From: Paraburkholderia sp. PGU19
GTDB lineage: Bacteria; Pseudomonadota; Gammaproteobacteria; Burkholderiales; Burkholderiaceae
Reading direction: 5' to 3'
NCBI RefSeq assembly: GCF_013426915.1
Contig: NZ_AP023179.1
Span: 2,108,001 to 2,172,000, forward strand
DNA length: 64,000 bases
Shown here: positions 29,267 to 40,103 of the stretch, piece after piece
Layout: each line of letters opens with the position of its first letter
Numbering within the stretch: position 1 is the first letter of the stretch
Notes under the pieces: generated by a model
What the model was told of the DNA's origin: nothing
Database searches by the model: none
Seen by the model: the letters and a program-made list of their open reading frames with translations, nothing else
Translations under genes and position numbers: made by a program

Positions 29267-30325
29267 TCAATGCGCAGGGAATACGCGCAACGCGCGCGGC
29301 ACGGCCGTCACGCCGTCGCCGACAGCAAGCTGCAACTCGCGCCATGCTTCGCGATCCAGTTCCGCTTCGAGCACGTGACCTGCGCGCCCTTCGAGCTCGA
29401 CACGCACCGAGCCGCCCAGCGTCACCACGCGCCGCACGCCGACGACAATGCCATCGCGATGCCCCGATGCCTGCGGATACAGCACGAGATCGTGCGGACG
29501 CACGTAGGCGAATGCTGGCCCCTGGAAGTTCGCTTCGATCGCGATCGGCTGCGCGGCGCCATCGACGACGAAACCCTTGCCGTCGACGCTGCCATGCAGC
29601 CGGTTTGCCGCGCCGAGAAACTCGTAGACGAACGAGGTCTGCGGATGATCGTAGACGTCTTGCGGGCTACCCACCTGTTCGACGTGCCCGTGATTCAACA
29701 CGACGATGCGGTCCGCGACTTCCAGCGCTTCTTCCTGGTCATGCGTGACGAAGATCGTCGAGATATGCAGGTCGTCATGCAGACGGCGCAGCCAGCTGCG
29801 CAGTTCCTTGCGCACCTTTGCGTCGAGCGCGCCGAACGGCTCGTCGAGCAGCAGTACTTTGGGTTCGACGGCCAGCGCGCGCGCCAGTGCGATCCGTTGC
29901 CGCTGGCCGCCCGACAGCTCCGACGGATAGCGCTGCGCGAGCCAGTCGAGCTGCACGAGCTTCAGCAGTTCATGGACTTTCTCGCGGATCACGGCTTCGG
30001 ACGGACGCTCCTTGCGCGGCTTCACGCGCAGGCCGAACGCGACGTTTTCGAACACCGTCATATGACGGAACAGCGCGTAATGCTGGAACACGAAGCCGAC
30101 GTTGCGCTCGCGCGCGCCGACTTCCGCGACGTCCTGCCCTTGCAGCACGACCTGGCCCGCGTCCGCGTATTCGAGGCCTGCGATGACGCGCAGCAAGGTG
30201 GTCTTGCCACAGCCCGAGGGTCCAAGCAGCGCGACGAGTTCGCCCGGCGGGAAATCGAGCGAGACGTTGTCGAGCGCGGTGAAATCGCCAAAGCGCTTTT
30301 GCAGATTGCGTACGGTGATACCCAT
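29267..30325 (-). CDS. cysA: Sulfate/thiosulfate ABC transporter ATPase
   Basis: A 352-residue ABC ATPase with Walker [11 protein letters not shown], signature [14 protein letters not shown] and Walker [14 protein letters not shown], then a TOBE-type C-terminal domain. The ATG at 30325 has AGGAGAG upstream. It powers sulfate import through CysT/CysW and follows cysW by 15 bp. Confidence 0.96.
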   Translation of the reverse strand: MGITVRNLQKRFGDFTALDNVSLDFPPGELVALLGPSGCGKTTLLRVIAGLEYADAGQVVLQGQDVAEVGARERNVGFVFQHYALFRHMTVFENVAFGLRVKPRKERPSEAVIREKVHELLKLVQLDWLAQRYPSELSGGQRQRIALARALAVEPKVLLLDEPFGALDAKVRKELRSWLRRLHDDLHISTIFVTHDQEEALEVADRIVVLNHGHVEQVGSPQDVYDHPQTSFVYEFLGAANRLHGSVDGKGFVVDGAAQPIAIEANFQGPAFAYVRPHDLVLYPQASGHRDGIVVGVRRVVTLGGSVRVELEGRAGHVLEAELDREAWRELQLAVGDGVTAVPRALRVFPAH

Positions 30326-30340
30326 CTTTGACAACTCTCC

Positions 30341-31306
30341 TTACTGAACCGATTGTGCGGCGGGTTGGGTCGACTGCGCAGACGGCTTGCTCACAGGACC
30401 GGCATGCGCAGGCACATCGCGCGCGCTCGCCAGTTCCGCCGACATGTGGCGCTCGGCGAGCAGCTTCAGGCCGAGCGTGACGAGCGCGAGCAACGCGAGT
30501 ACCGACGCCACGGCGAAGGCCGCCGAAAAGTTATATTCGTTGTAGAGAATCTCGACGTGCAGCGGCATCGTGTCCGTCTGGCCGCGAATGTGGCCCGACA
30601 CCACCGACACCGCGCCGAACTCGCCCATCGCACGCGCGTTGCACAGGATCACGCCATACAGCAGCCCCCATTTGACGTTCGGCAGCGTGACGCGCCGGAA
30701 GATCTGCCAGCCCGACGCGCCGAGCACGTGCGCGGCTTCTTCTTCATCGTTGCCTTGCGCCTGCATCAGCGGAATCAGCTCGCGTGCGACGAACGGGAAC
30801 GTGACGAAGATCGTCGCAAGCACGATGCCCGGCACCGCGAAGATGATCTGCACGTTGTGATCGGCGAGCCAAGGTCCGAACCAGCCTTGCGCGCCGAACA
30901 TCAGCACGTAGATCAGGCCGGAGATCACGGGCGAAACCGAGAACGGCAGATCGATCAGCGTGGTCAGCAGCGCCTTGCCGCGAAACTCGAACTTTGCGAT
31001 ACACCACGATGCCGCGAGACCGAACATGAGATTCAGCGGCACTGCAATCGCTGCGGTCAACAGCGTCAGCTTGATCGCGGAGACAGCGTCGGGGTCCGCG
31101 AGCGATTCGAAGTAGAACGCAACGCCCTTGCTGAGCGCCTGATAGAACACGGCAACGAGCGGCAGCGCCAGAAACAGCGCGAGAAACAGCAGCGCGATGC
31201 CCGTCAGAATCCACCGCACGACGCGCGGCTCCGTTACCGGGTCGGGACGGCGCACGGCATTATTGGCTGCGCCCGAGCCGGACAGCACGACGGTATCCTG
31301 GCTCAT
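30341..31306 (-). CDS. cysW: Sulfate ABC transporter permease
   Basis: A 321-residue inner membrane permease with about six hydrophobic segments and the EAA loop [20 protein letters not shown]. The start at 31306 (GGGAGGTG upstream) overlaps the cysT stop by an ATGA; the longer open frame upstream is only an antiphase overlap with cysT. The extra Ala/Pro/Gln-rich C-terminus of about 35 residues is a local addition. Confidence 0.95.
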   Translation of the reverse strand: MSQDTVVLSGSGAANNAVRRPDPVTEPRVVRWILTGIALLFLALFLALPLVAVFYQALSKGVAFYFESLADPDAVSAIKLTLLTAAIAVPLNLMFGLAASWCIAKFEFRGKALLTTLIDLPFSVSPVISGLIYVLMFGAQGWFGPWLADHNVQIIFAVPGIVLATIFVTFPFVARELIPLMQAQGNDEEEAAHVLGASGWQIFRRVTLPNVKWGLLYGVILCNARAMGEFGAVSVVSGHIRGQTDTMPLHVEILYNEYNFSAAFAVASVLALLALVTLGLKLLAERHMSAELASARDVPAHAGPVSKPSAQSTQPAAQSVQ

Positions 31307-32199
31307 TGCGCACCTCCCGTCAGCGCAGCCGACGACACAACGGGCACGGAAGGCGCCGTGCGGCCACGCGTCGTGCGCCGCTGCAGATACCACTGCAGCG
31401 TGTTGATCAGCAGCAGCATCAGGAACGACACCACCAGCATCACGACAGCCAGCGCCGTTGCGCCCGCGTAATCGTATTGCTCGAGCTTCGTGATGATGAG
31501 CAGCGACGTGATCTCCGACTTCATCGGCACGTTGCCCGCGATGAAGATCACCGAGCCGTATTCGCCCAACGCGCGCGCGAACGCCAACGCAAAACCCGTC
31601 AGCAGCGCGGGGAACACCGAGGGAAACACGACGCGCCGGAACGTCAGCCAGCGCGACGCGCCCAGGCACGCGGCCGCCTCTTCCTGCTCGCGCTCGAACT
31701 CTTCGAGCACAGGCTGCACGGTCCGCACCACGAACGGCAAGCCGATGAACGTCAGCGCCACCAGCACGCCCGCCGGCGTGAACGCGATCTTGATGCCGAG
31801 CGGTTCGAGAAACTGGCCGACCCAGCCATTGCCCGAATAGATCGCCGCGAGCGAAATACCTGCGACGGAAGTCGGCAGCGCAAACGGCAGATCGACAACG
31901 GCGTCGACGATGCGCTTGAACGGAAACCTGTAGCGCACCAGTACCCACGCGACCAGGAAGCCGAACACCGCGTTGATCAGCGCGCCGCCGAGCGCCGAGA
32001 AGAATGTGAGCCGGTACGACGCGAGCACACGTGGCGACGTGACGGCGCGCACGAACTGGCTCCAGTCGAGCGTAGCCGTCTTGAGGAAAGTGGCCGCGAG
32101 CGGAATCAGCACCACGAGGCTCAGATACGCCAGCGTGATGCCGAGCGTCAGGCCGAAGCCGGGTATCGCGCTCGGCTTGCGAAAGGTCAACGTCGTCAT
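31303..32199 (-). CDS. cysT: Sulfate ABC transporter permease
   Basis: A 298-residue permease with six hydrophobic segments and the EAA motif [20 protein letters not shown]. It forms the membrane channel with CysW. It is coupled to cysW by overlap and lies about 105 bp after the sulfate-binding protein gene. Confidence 0.95.
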   Translation of the reverse strand: MTTLTFRKPSAIPGFGLTLGITLAYLSLVVLIPLAATFLKTATLDWSQFVRAVTSPRVLASYRLTFFSALGGALINAVFGFLVAWVLVRYRFPFKRIVDAVVDLPFALPTSVAGISLAAIYSGNGWVGQFLEPLGIKIAFTPAGVLVALTFIGLPFVVRTVQPVLEEFEREQEEAAACLGASRWLTFRRVVFPSVFPALLTGFALAFARALGEYGSVIFIAGNVPMKSEITSLLIITKLEQYDYAGATALAVVMLVVSFLMLLLINTLQWYLQRRTTRGRTAPSVPVVSSAALTGGAQ

Positions 32200-32304
32200 G
32201 CGAAAGCTCTTTCAGGTTTTATGCGTTGCAACGCGTGCCGTCGCACCATTGCCGAAAGCGCGCCCGAAGGCGCGCCTTTGTTCAAACATCGCCGCTGCGT
32301 GGTT

Positions 32305-33363
32305 TCACTGCGGCTGGTAGATCGAATCGAACACGCCGCCGTCGGCGAAGTGCGTTTTCTGCGCGTTCGTCCAGCCGCCGAACGAGTCGTCGACCGTGTA
32401 CAGCTTCAGCTTCGGAAACTTCTCGGTGAGCGTGGCCGGCACCTTGGTCGAACGCGGACGGTAGAAGTTCTTTGCGGCGATCTCCTGGCCTTCCTCGCTG
32501 TAGAGGAAGTTCAGATACGCGTCGGCGAGCTTGCGCGAGCCGTGCCTGTCGACCACCTTGTCCACCACGGCGACGGGCGGCTCGGCCAGAATGCTCGCCG
32601 ACGGCACGACGATCTCGAACTTGTCGGTGCCGAATTCCTTCACCGACAGGAACGCCTCGTTTTCCCAGGCAATCAGCACGTCGCCGATACCACGCTGCAC
32701 GAAGCTCGTCGTCGCGCCGCGCGCGCCAGAGTCGAGCACGCCCGCGTTCTTATACAGCTTCGAGACGAACTCCTTCGCCTTCTGGTCATTGCCGCCCGGC
32801 AGATGCGCCGCGTACGCCCACGCCGCCAGATAGTTCCAGCGCGCGCCGCCCGAGGTCTTCGGGTTCGGCGTCACGATCGACACGCCCGGCTTCACCAGAT
32901 CGTCCCAGTCCTTGATGTGCTTCGGGTTGCCCTTGCGCACGAGGAACACGATCGTCGACGTGTACGGCGACGCGTTGTCGGGCAGACGCTTCTGCCAGTT
33001 CTTGTTGATGAGGCCCTTGTTGGCGAGCGCGTCGATGTCATAAGCGAGCGCGAGCGTCACGACATCGGCCTGCAGGCCGTCGAGCACCGAACGCGCCTGC
33101 GCGCCCGAGCCGCCGTGCGACTGCTTGAAGGTGACCGACTCGCCCGTCTTCGCCTTCCATTCCTTGCCGAACGCCTGATTGACGTCCTGATACAGTTCGC
33201 GGGTCGGATCGTAGGAAACATTCAGCAGCGTGGCGTCCGCATGCGCCGGCGCGATCATCCCGACCGCCGACGCCGCACCCAGCGCGAGCGCCGCGACCAA
33301 CCGCTTCGCGCTGCCGCGCCTTGCCTTCCCTGCTCCTGCCAACCCCGTGATCCGAATGCCCAT
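32305..33363 (-). CDS. sbp: Periplasmic sulfate-binding protein
   Basis: A 352-residue solute-binding protein. The start at 33363 has GGAGAAGG upstream and gives a signal peptide ending APAHADAT. Sulfate-binding stretches are recognised, such as [15 protein letters not shown] and [16 protein letters not shown]. It delivers sulfate to CysTWA and is the first gene of the sbp-cysT-cysW-cysA unit. Confidence 0.95.
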   Translation of the reverse strand: MGIRITGLAGAGKARRGSAKRLVAALALGAASAVGMIAPAHADATLLNVSYDPTRELYQDVNQAFGKEWKAKTGESVTFKQSHGGSGAQARSVLDGLQADVVTLALAYDIDALANKGLINKNWQKRLPDNASPYTSTIVFLVRKGNPKHIKDWDDLVKPGVSIVTPNPKTSGGARWNYLAAWAYAAHLPGGNDQKAKEFVSKLYKNAGVLDSGARGATTSFVQRGIGDVLIAWENEAFLSVKEFGTDKFEIVVPSASILAEPPVAVVDKVVDRHGSRKLADAYLNFLYSEEGQEIAAKNFYRPRSTKVPATLTEKFPKLKLYTVDDSFGGWTNAQKTHFADGGVFDSIYQPQ

Positions 33364-33665
33364 CGACCTTCTCCGTCTTGTTGGTGTGACTGCCTGTTTT
33401 CCGCTGATTGCCGCGTTTCGCTGCTGCGCAAGCGGCAAGCGCCTCTGCCGCTGCGCGGGCGTTGCTGCTGCATCAATGGAGGCCAGTCTATCCGGGGGTC
33501 TTCATCATTAAAAATAATGTTTCTTCATTTTTTAATACGCAATAGTGGTAAAGGAATGGTTTGCCTCCGCACACACATCCGTTGCGCCGTTTCCGCGTCA
33601 CCTTTCGACGTTCACACGACACCCGCCGCGACGAACTTAAAGTAAAGCTTGAAATGCGCCGAATA

Positions 33666-33681
33666 CTGTATAAAAATACAG
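33666..33681 (+). promoter_or_regulatory. SOS (LexA) box 1 upstream of lexA
   Basis: CTGTATAAAAATACAG is a perfect CTGT-N8-ACAG operator, 28 bases before the lexA start. Confidence 0.9.
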
Positions 33682-33685
33682 TCAC

Positions 33686-33701
33686 CTGTCTATCCATACA
33701 G
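33686..33701 (+). promoter_or_regulatory. SOS (LexA) box 2 upstream of lexA
   Basis: CTGTCTATCCATACAG is a second CTGT-N8-ACAG site, centred exactly 20 bases after the first and ending 8 bases before the ATG, so it covers the ribosome-binding region. Confidence 0.9.
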
Positions 33702-33708
33702 TGGCGCC

Positions 33709-34359
33709 ATGACCAAACTCACCGCACGTCAGCAACAGGTTTTCGAACTGATCCGCCGCGCCATCGAGCGCACGGGTTTCCCGCCCACGCGGGCCGAGAT
33801 CGCCGCCGAGCTCGGCTTCAGCTCGGCGAACTCGGCGGAAGAGCACCTGAGGGCGCTGGCGCGCAAGGGCGTGATCGAGCTGGCGGCGGGCGCGTCGCGC
33901 GGCATCCGTCTGCTTGCGGGCCAGGACGATTCCCCGCACCAGTTCACGCTGCCGCACGCGAGCATCATGCAGTTGTCGCTGCCGCTCGTGGGCCGCGTGG
34001 CTGCCGGTAGCCCAATCCTCGCGCAAGAACACATCTCGCAGACTTATACGTGCGACCCGTCGCTGTTCTCCAGCAAGCCTGACTACCTGCTGAAGGTGCG
34101 CGGTCTGTCCATGCGAGACGCGGGCATCTTCGACGGCGACCTGCTCGCCGTGCAGAAAAAGACCGAAGCGAAGGACGGCCAGATCATCATCGCGCGTCTG
34201 GGTGACGACGTGACCGTGAAGCGCCTGAAGCGCCGGCCCAACGGCATCGAGCTGATCGCCGAGAACCCCGATTACGAAAACATTTTTGTTCAGGCCGGCA
34301 GCGCGGAGTTCGCACTGGAAGGCATCGCGGTCGGGCTGATCCGGCCGACGGAATTCTAA
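33709..34359 (+). CDS. lexA: LexA repressor
   Basis: A 216-residue protein with an N-terminal winged helix ([19 protein letters not shown], recognition part [20 protein letters not shown]) and a C-terminal S24 peptidase domain. The autocleavage site lies in GRVAAGSP, the serine in RGLSMRDAG and the lysine in [14 protein letters not shown]. The start at 33709 is fixed by homology; it lies just after the two SOS boxes, so the gene represses itself. Confidence 0.97.
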   Translation: MTKLTARQQQVFELIRRAIERTGFPPTRAEIAAELGFSSANSAEEHLRALARKGVIELAAGASRGIRLLAGQDDSPHQFTLPHASIMQLSLPLVGRVAAGSPILAQEHISQTYTCDPSLFSSKPDYLLKVRGLSMRDAGIFDGDLLAVQKKTEAKDGQIIIARLGDDVTVKRLKRRPNGIELIAENPDYENIFVQAGSAEFALEGIAVGLIRPTEF

Positions 34360-34386
34360 TTAGCTGAACACTGTCTGGAGAGACTC

Positions 34387-34731
34387 ATGGAACGCCTTGC
34401 CCGCTTGCTGCCCTTTCGCCAGTTCGGTCGTCTGCGCCATCTGCGCGAGCTTGTCCCTTGTGGTTCGCTGACGGCACTTGCGTCGAACGTCGCGGGCCGC
34501 ACGGCATCGCTGTTCGATGAAGAACCTCAACCGCTGCCGTCCGCGCAACCGGCCTTCGCGCGCGTGTCGCTGAACTCGGGCCTCAATGCGGAACCTGCGC
34601 GGCGCGCGCCTGTGCGGGTCTATCACGGGTCGTCGCGACTCATCATGGTCGGCACGGTGGACGCGGTGTGCAACATGATCGATCGCGCGATCGCCGAGCA
34701 AGGCGATCAGCTGGCCCAGCAGGCGGCGTGA
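34387..34731 (+). CDS. Conserved-looking small protein directly after lexA
   Basis: A 114-residue protein not recognised. The N-terminus is basic (LARLLPFRQFGRLRHLREL), the middle Pro-rich and the C-terminus helical with Gln repeats. The start follows CTGGAGAGACTC, 27 bp after lexA, so it is likely co-transcribed and SOS-controlled. In other bacteria lexA is often followed by a division inhibitor such as SulA, but no SulA motif can be seen here. Confidence 0.7.
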   Translation: MERLARLLPFRQFGRLRHLRELVPCGSLTALASNVAGRTASLFDEEPQPLPSAQPAFARVSLNSGLNAEPARRAPVRVYHGSSRLIMVGTVDAVCNMIDRAIAEQGDQLAQQAA

Positions 34732-34849
34732 GCGCGCCACATGCGCTTGATGTCGACGCTTAGAAACGCTTGCTTGCAAACTTGTGGGATCGTTTCAGTG
34801 TCGATCGGGTCCACACCTGATCGATATTGAAAACGGAGCGTTCCGCACA

Positions 34850-35491
34850 ATGGCAGGTTTGGTAAAGATGAAAGGCCGGGTTGGCCGGCCACTTCTGATC
34901 GCGTTGATCGTGATCGTCGTGGTGGCTGTGCTGGGTTATGCGTACGCATCGCCGTATATCGCGCTCGACCGGCTCAAACGCGCCGCCGATTCCCGCGACG
35001 TTGAAACGGTCAATGCATACGTCGATTACCCGGCGCTGCGCGACAGCCTCAAGCTACAGGTCACGGGATTGCTGACGCGCCGCCTCGACGTGCAGCACAA
35101 CGGCAATCCGCTTGCAGCCATCGGCGCGATGATCGGCGTTGCACTTATTGGCCCGCTCGTCGATGCGTATGCGACGCCGGATGGTGTCGCGGCGTTGCTC
35201 AACGGCATTCCGCCGCGCGGCGAACCGGGTGAGCGCCCGCCTCCGCCGCCCGCTGCCCGAACGGACAATCCGGCGCCCAACTCGCCACAAACGCCTGCGC
35301 CCCCATCGAGCCAGGCTAACGCCGGCAGCAACACGCCGCCGCAGCCGCCGCAAACCACGGCGGGATATCGCGGCGTCAATGAGTTCGTCGTGAGTTATCA
35401 GCACGGTGTCGGCGACACGCGCTATGCGGCGATTTTCCGTCGCCAGGGGCTTTTCACGTGGAAACTATCAGCCGTCGATCTGAACGGCTGA
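34850..35491 (+). CDS. DUF2939-type membrane-anchored protein
   Basis: A 213-residue protein with one N-terminal membrane segment (LLIALIVIVVVAVLGYAY), a conserved SPYIALDRLKRAADSRD region that marks DUF2939, a Pro/Gln-rich spacer at about residues 125-170, and a C-terminal beta-rich end. The function is unknown. The start at 34850 is uncertain; an ATG at 34868 is also possible. Confidence 0.75.
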   Translation: MAGLVKMKGRVGRPLLIALIVIVVVAVLGYAYASPYIALDRLKRAADSRDVETVNAYVDYPALRDSLKLQVTGLLTRRLDVQHNGNPLAAIGAMIGVALIGPLVDAYATPDGVAALLNGIPPRGEPGERPPPPPAARTDNPAPNSPQTPAPPSSQANAGSNTPPQPPQTTAGYRGVNEFVVSYQHGVGDTRYAAIFRRQGLFTWKLSAVDLNG

Positions 35492-35528
35492 CGCTTCTTC
35501 ACAGCAGGTGCGTCAGATGGCGGCTGCC

Positions 35529-35993
35529 TTACGCGGCCGCCTGCTCCTCTTCAGCGGCTGACGAGCACGCGACCAGAATGCTGCACGACACGCGGTCCAG
35601 CAGCGGCGTATTGCCCGCGCCCATCCACCAGCGCGACAGTCCCGTGCGGCAACGATGCCCGACCACGACGAGATCGACGTGCAACTCGGTCGCTAGCGAC
35701 GCAATTTCGTCGATGGGATGCCCGAACGCGAAATGCCCCGTCGCCTTCACACCACGTTCCGTGAGCCAGTCGACGCCTTCCTGGAGAATTTCACGCGCGG
35801 TCTTTTCGAAGCTGCCGCATGCGACGTCCGTCAGCAAGCCCGCGCTTTGCGCGATGCTCGAACGCATGTCGACGACCGACAGCAAATGCGTTTCCGCGCC
35901 CAGATCGAGCGCCAGATTCGCGCCGCAACGCAATGCTTTGCGGCCTTCACGCGAGCCGTCGTAGCACAGCAGAATCTTGTTGTAGCTCGCCAT
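35529..35993 (-). CDS. Universal stress protein (UspA family)
   Basis: A 154-residue protein with the UspA fold: ILLCYDGSREGRKAL at the N-terminus and the nucleotide-binding stretch VVVGHRCRTGLSRWWMGAGN near the end, close to the G2xG9xG(S/T) pattern. It may bind ATP. The Ala-rich tail after position 140 is short. It stands alone. Confidence 0.9.
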   Translation of the reverse strand: MASYNKILLCYDGSREGRKALRCGANLALDLGAETHLLSVVDMRSSIAQSAGLLTDVACGSFEKTAREILQEGVDWLTERGVKATGHFAFGHPIDEIASLATELHVDLVVVGHRCRTGLSRWWMGAGNTPLLDRVSCSILVACSSAAEEEQAAA

Positions 35994-36259
35994 TTTGCTT
36001 CCCCCATGCCCGCGACTATCGCGGTCTCATCTGAATCATGGTGCGCCGCAATTCCACATGCAAGGGATGGAAAACGCTAAGTGCGGTGGCCCGCGCAGTC
36101 CGCCATGACGCGGTGCAAGATCGTGCATGCAATCCGCCAGCGATGCGTATCCATGCGCCAAACGTGGTGCGCGCGATGCCCTAAAATAGGCAGCCGTCTC
36201 GCGCTTTGCGCCCCGCTTTGCGCGCATCACGCACCTATTCAGGGAGCATCCGTCTTCGT

Positions 36260-37174
36260 ATGACTGAAGCTGCAATCGAATTTCATCAGGTCGAGAAGCG
36301 CTACGGCGAGAAAACAGTCGTCGACGGCTTGTCGTTTCATGTGCGCAAGGGCGAATGTTTCGGACTGCTCGGTCCCAATGGCGCAGGCAAGACCACGACG
36401 CTGCGCATGCTGCTCGGCATTGCGGCACCCGATGCAGGCAGTATCCGTCTGTGCGGCGAACCGATTCCAGTGCGCTCGCGCTTCGCGCGGGCGCGCGTCG
36501 GCGTCGTGCCGCAGTTCGACAATCTCGATCCCGATTTCACGGTCCGCGAAAACCTGCTGGTGTTCGGCCGCTACTTCGGCCTGTCCGCCGCGCAGTGTCG
36601 TGCGATGGTGCCGACGCTGCTCGAATTCGCGCGTCTCGAAAGCAAGGCCGATGCGCGCGTCGGCGAGTTGTCGGGCGGGATGAAGCGGCGGCTCACGCTC
36701 GCGCGCGCGCTCATCAACGACCCTGACGTGCTCATCATGGACGAGCCGACGACAGGCCTCGATCCGCAGGCGCGCCACCTGATCTGGGAGCGGCTGCGCT
36801 CGCTGCTCGCGCGCGGCAAGACGATTCTGCTGACCACGCACTTCATGGAAGAAGCCGAGCGTCTGTGCCACCGGCTGTGCGTGATCGAAGAAGGGCGCAA
36901 GATCGCGGAAGGGGCGCCGAATGAATTGATCGCTTCGGAAATAGGCTGCGACGTCATCGAAGTGTACGGTCCCGATCCGGCAAAGCTGCGCGACGAACTG
37001 GCGCCGCTGTCGGTACGCACCGAGATCAGCGGCGAGACGCTCTTCTGTTATGTCGACGACCCGCAACCCGTTCACGCGCGGCTGAAGCAGCGCGCGGGGC
37101 TGCGTTATCTGCACCGGCCGGCGAATCTCGAAGACGTATTCCTGCGTCTGACCGGCCGAGAAATGCAGGACTGA
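36260..37174 (+). CDS. NodI-like ABC exporter ATPase
   Basis: A 304-residue ABC ATPase with Walker [11 protein letters not shown], signature [15 protein letters not shown] and Walker [14 protein letters not shown]. It is of the NodI/DRA type. In rhizobia NodIJ exports lipo-chitin Nod factors; in non-nodulating Burkholderiales relatives the substrate is unknown. It is followed by its permease 44 bp downstream. The ATG at 36260 is chosen because the open frame upstream lacks a conserved start. Confidence 0.9.
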   Translation: MTEAAIEFHQVEKRYGEKTVVDGLSFHVRKGECFGLLGPNGAGKTTTLRMLLGIAAPDAGSIRLCGEPIPVRSRFARARVGVVPQFDNLDPDFTVRENLLVFGRYFGLSAAQCRAMVPTLLEFARLESKADARVGELSGGMKRRLTLARALINDPDVLIMDEPTTGLDPQARHLIWERLRSLLARGKTILLTTHFMEEAERLCHRLCVIEEGRKIAEGAPNELIASEIGCDVIEVYGPDPAKLRDELAPLSVRTEISGETLFCYVDDPQPVHARLKQRAGLRYLHRPANLEDVFLRLTGREMQD

Positions 37175-37218
37175 CGGGCACACAACAATTCGCCAACGAC
37201 ATCAGGCGCACCGAACAC

Positions 37219-38043
37219 ATGGACTTACGCACCTACAACACCCCCGAGCACGCCGCGACACGCGAGCGCTTCGCCGCGTTGCCCGCAAACGCCGTCAACT
37301 GGATTGCCGTCTGGCGGCGCAACTATCTGGTGTGGCGCAAGCTCGCGCTCGCGTCGATGTTCGGCAATCTCGCCGATCCGATGATCTACCTGTTCGGGCT
37401 CGGCTTCGGCCTCGGGTTGATGGTCGGACATGTCGACGGCGTCTCGTACATCTCGTTCCTCGCGGCGGGCACGGTGGCGTCGAGCGTGATGATGTCGGCG
37501 AGCTTCGAGTCGATGTATTCGGGCTTTTCGCGGATGCACGTGCAGCGCACCTGGGAGGCGATCATGCACACGCCGCTCACACTCGGCGACATCGTGCTCG
37601 GCGAAGTCGTGTGGGCAGGCAGCAAGGCTGTGCTGTCGGGCGCCGCCATCATGGTCGTGGCGGGTGCGCTCGGCTATGCGAGCTTTCCGTCGATGCTCAT
37701 CGCACTGCCCGTCATCGTGCTGGCGGGGCTTGCGTTTGCGAGCACGGCGATGATCGTGACGGCGCTCGCGCCTTCATACGATTTCTTCATGTTCTATCAG
37801 ACGCTGGTGCTCACGCCGATGCTGCTGCTTTCGGGCGTGTTCTTTCCGCTGTCGCAATTGCCGCCCGCCGCGCAGTTCGCCGCGCAACTGCTGCCGCTTG
37901 CCCACACCGTCGACCTGATCCGTCCGGCGCTATTAGACCGTCCGATGAACGACGCGGCGCTGCACGTGGCCGTGCTGGCCGCGTATGCGGTGGTGCCGTT
38001 CTGGGTGTCAGCGGTGCTGTTCCGCCGCCGCATGATGCGCTGA
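37219..38043 (+). CDS. NodJ-like ABC-2 permease
   Basis: A 274-residue ABC-2 type permease with about six hydrophobic segments (for example [16 protein letters not shown] and the central [21 protein letters not shown] region). It forms the exporter with the preceding ATPase. The NodI-NodJ pair is complete, but there are no other nod genes near it, so a role in symbiosis is not indicated. Confidence 0.9.
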   Translation: MDLRTYNTPEHAATRERFAALPANAVNWIAVWRRNYLVWRKLALASMFGNLADPMIYLFGLGFGLGLMVGHVDGVSYISFLAAGTVASSVMMSASFESMYSGFSRMHVQRTWEAIMHTPLTLGDIVLGEVVWAGSKAVLSGAAIMVVAGALGYASFPSMLIALPVIVLAGLAFASTAMIVTALAPSYDFFMFYQTLVLTPMLLLSGVFFPLSQLPPAAQFAAQLLPLAHTVDLIRPALLDRPMNDAALHVAVLAAYAVVPFWVSAVLFRRRMMR

Positions 38044-38097
38044 GGGCGCCGCGCGCAGGTTCATGCGCAGCGGCGCCCTCAAGCAGAATGAATCAGA

Positions 38098-38519
38098 TCA
38101 CTCTTCGTCGTCCGACCACGGCACGTCGACGTCCGAGATGAACTCGACCGTCGCGAACGGCCCGCCTTCCTGGCGGCCGATCTTGCCGTCCGCGCGATGC
38201 CACTCGACGCGGAACATCGTGCCCGGATCATCAGAGCGCAAACGGATGGTGCGCAACTCTTCCGGGTCGGCTTCCTCGACGGGCCATCGAGCGAAACGAG
38301 CAGCGCCTGCGGCCACATGCCGTCGACGGGATCGTAAATGCGGTCGCCGTCGGGAATGGACGTGTGCGCTTCGACGCCGATCGTCGCCGATGCGTCGATG
38401 ATCATCTTGCCCAATGCGCGCAGCACGGCCGTCGCGCGTGCCGAGTTGGCCTGACGGATGGCGAGATCCCCACGCGTCAGCGCCTGCTCGAGTTTCGGAT
38501 TGGTCTTTTGTTGGGCCAT
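38098..38519 (-). pseudogene. Small conserved gene broken by one missing base near 38281-38284
   Basis: From ATG 38519 the frame reads MAQQKTNPKLEQALTRGDLA and goes on to MWPQALLVSLDG, then is lost into an Arg-rich run. In another frame, one base further on, the sequence resumes as PVEEADPEELRTIRL and ends VPWSDDEE at 38098. One extra base in the GGG at 38281-38283 joins the two into a 140-residue acidic protein. The family is not recognised. It may be real decay or a sequence error. Confidence 0.75.
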
Positions 38520-38780
38520 GCGATGTCCTGAATTTAACTGGTTGGCGCTTGCACGCCGTTTTGTGCAGCTGAATGATGTGTCCTGTCTTGCGCCGCGTCG
38601 GCAGCATGAACGGCCGCCATCGTAGCATTTGCTTCCGTCCGACTGCGTCTTGCAGTGCAACAAGGCCACACCCATGCCACCCGGCGATGCATGCGATCGC
38701 GCGCTTGCCTCCCCAGTTTAGGACGAGATTCGCCGCTGCGATGCCGCGTTTTATTACGGTCGCCTGTTACGGGCGCCTGC

Positions 38781-39838
38781 TCAGAAGCCGAGCGCCACGG
38801 CCAGCAACCCGCCCAGCACGCCGAACGCGACCACGCCGACGGCGACGACGCTCAGCACGCGCGGCCGGAACGAGCGCGCGAGCATCGCGAGCGACGGCAC
38901 GCTGATGGGCGGCAGCGTCATCAGCAGCGCACCCGCGGGCCCGACGCCCATGCCGAGCGACAGCATCGCCTGAACGATGGGCACCTCGCCCGCCGTCGGG
39001 ATCACGAACAGCATGCCCGCGACGGCCAGCGCCACGATCCATACGATGTCGTTGCCGATCTCCGGCCCGACCTGCGGAAAGAGCCACGCGCGTGCCGCGC
39101 CAAGCAGCAGGACCAGCACGATGTATTCCGGCACGAGGCGCACGGCCATCCGCGCGAAGATAGACAGCCAGCGCGCGAACGGATTGCCGTCACGCTGCTC
39201 GCCGACCAGTTCGACGAGGCGCGCGTCGGCCGCTTGCGCTTCCGTGGTGTCACGAGACGGTTCGCCAGATAGCCGAGGCCGAACACCATCGCGACGCCGA
39301 GAACGAGCCGCAGCCCGGCCCAGTGCCAGCCGAGCACGAAGCCCATGAACACGAGCGTCGCGGGGTTGAGGACCGAATTGCCGAGCCAGAACGCGATCGC
39401 GCCGCCCGGCGAAGCCTGGCGCGCCCGCAGTCCAGCGACGACGGGCGCCGCGCAGCACGTGCACATCATTCCCGGCAGCGCGAGCAGGCCGCCCGCCGCG
39501 ACGCTGCCGAAGCCCGTCTTGCCGAGCAACCGCGCGACCCAGTGCGCGGGCAGCAGCGCCTGCACGGCCGAACCGAGCAGCAGGCCGAGAACCATCGCCT
39601 GCCAGATCGCCTTGCCGTATGCGAGCGCGTAGGCCAGCGCCGCGCTCCACGACGGCGCGGGCGGGCTCGACGCCTTGCCCATCAGGATCGACGCGCCGAT
39701 CGAATGCGTCGATGCCGCCGTGAACGCGCGGTTGTAATACGGAAACCATTTGACGTAGAAAAGCCCCGCAATGGCGAGCAGCACGAAAATCGGCCAGGTC
39801 GGGGCGGCGGACGAAGAGGTGGGACGCGTGACGTTCAT
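38781..39838 (-). pseudogene. DUF318-type metal permease broken by one missing base near 39252
   Basis: The first part from ATG 39838 has hydrophobic helices and the Cys motif GMMCTCCAAPVVAGLR of the YraQ/DUF318 permeases. After LGYLANRLVT the frame becomes basic and unnatural. One added base restores DTTEAQAADARLVELVGEQ and a second hydrophobic half ending GLLAVALGF at 38781, for 352 residues. Homologues occur near metal and arsenic genes, but no partner is seen here. The gene may be intact if the sequence is in error. Confidence 0.8.
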
Positions 39839-40103
39839 CGTCGTGAGGGTCGGTCGTTGTGTTGTTGACTACGTTGCCGCTCGTACGGCATGCGTGGGTT
39901 CGCGCGCCGTCTGGGCACCTGCATCAGCACGCGGAAACGGTCACTCTACACGGATCGAACGGGATCGCAAAAAGTAGGGGCGAAAGCGGCGCGACGGGTG
40001 GCTTTTATCCGCGCCCGCGTGCTGTTGAACGGGGCGTTGGGTGCGCTCGCGCTGTTGCCGCCGGCGCACCGCGACACTAGCGTCGCGGCGCACGGCGTGC
40101 CCT

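Larger units (their letters stand above)
33364..33708. other. Divergent intergenic region between sbp and lexA
   Basis: No gene is seen. The right end carries the two SOS boxes of lexA; the left part should hold the sbp promoter and probably a CysB site, but no clear match is readable. The AT-rich stretch at about 33508-33545 is the most promoter-like part. Confidence 0.6.

Noticed and set aside
28307..30331. Very long open frame of 674 codons opposite cysB and cysA
   Set aside because: It is a GC-rich antisense shadow with Arg/His-rich composition; both strands cannot be coding and cysB/cysA are certain.
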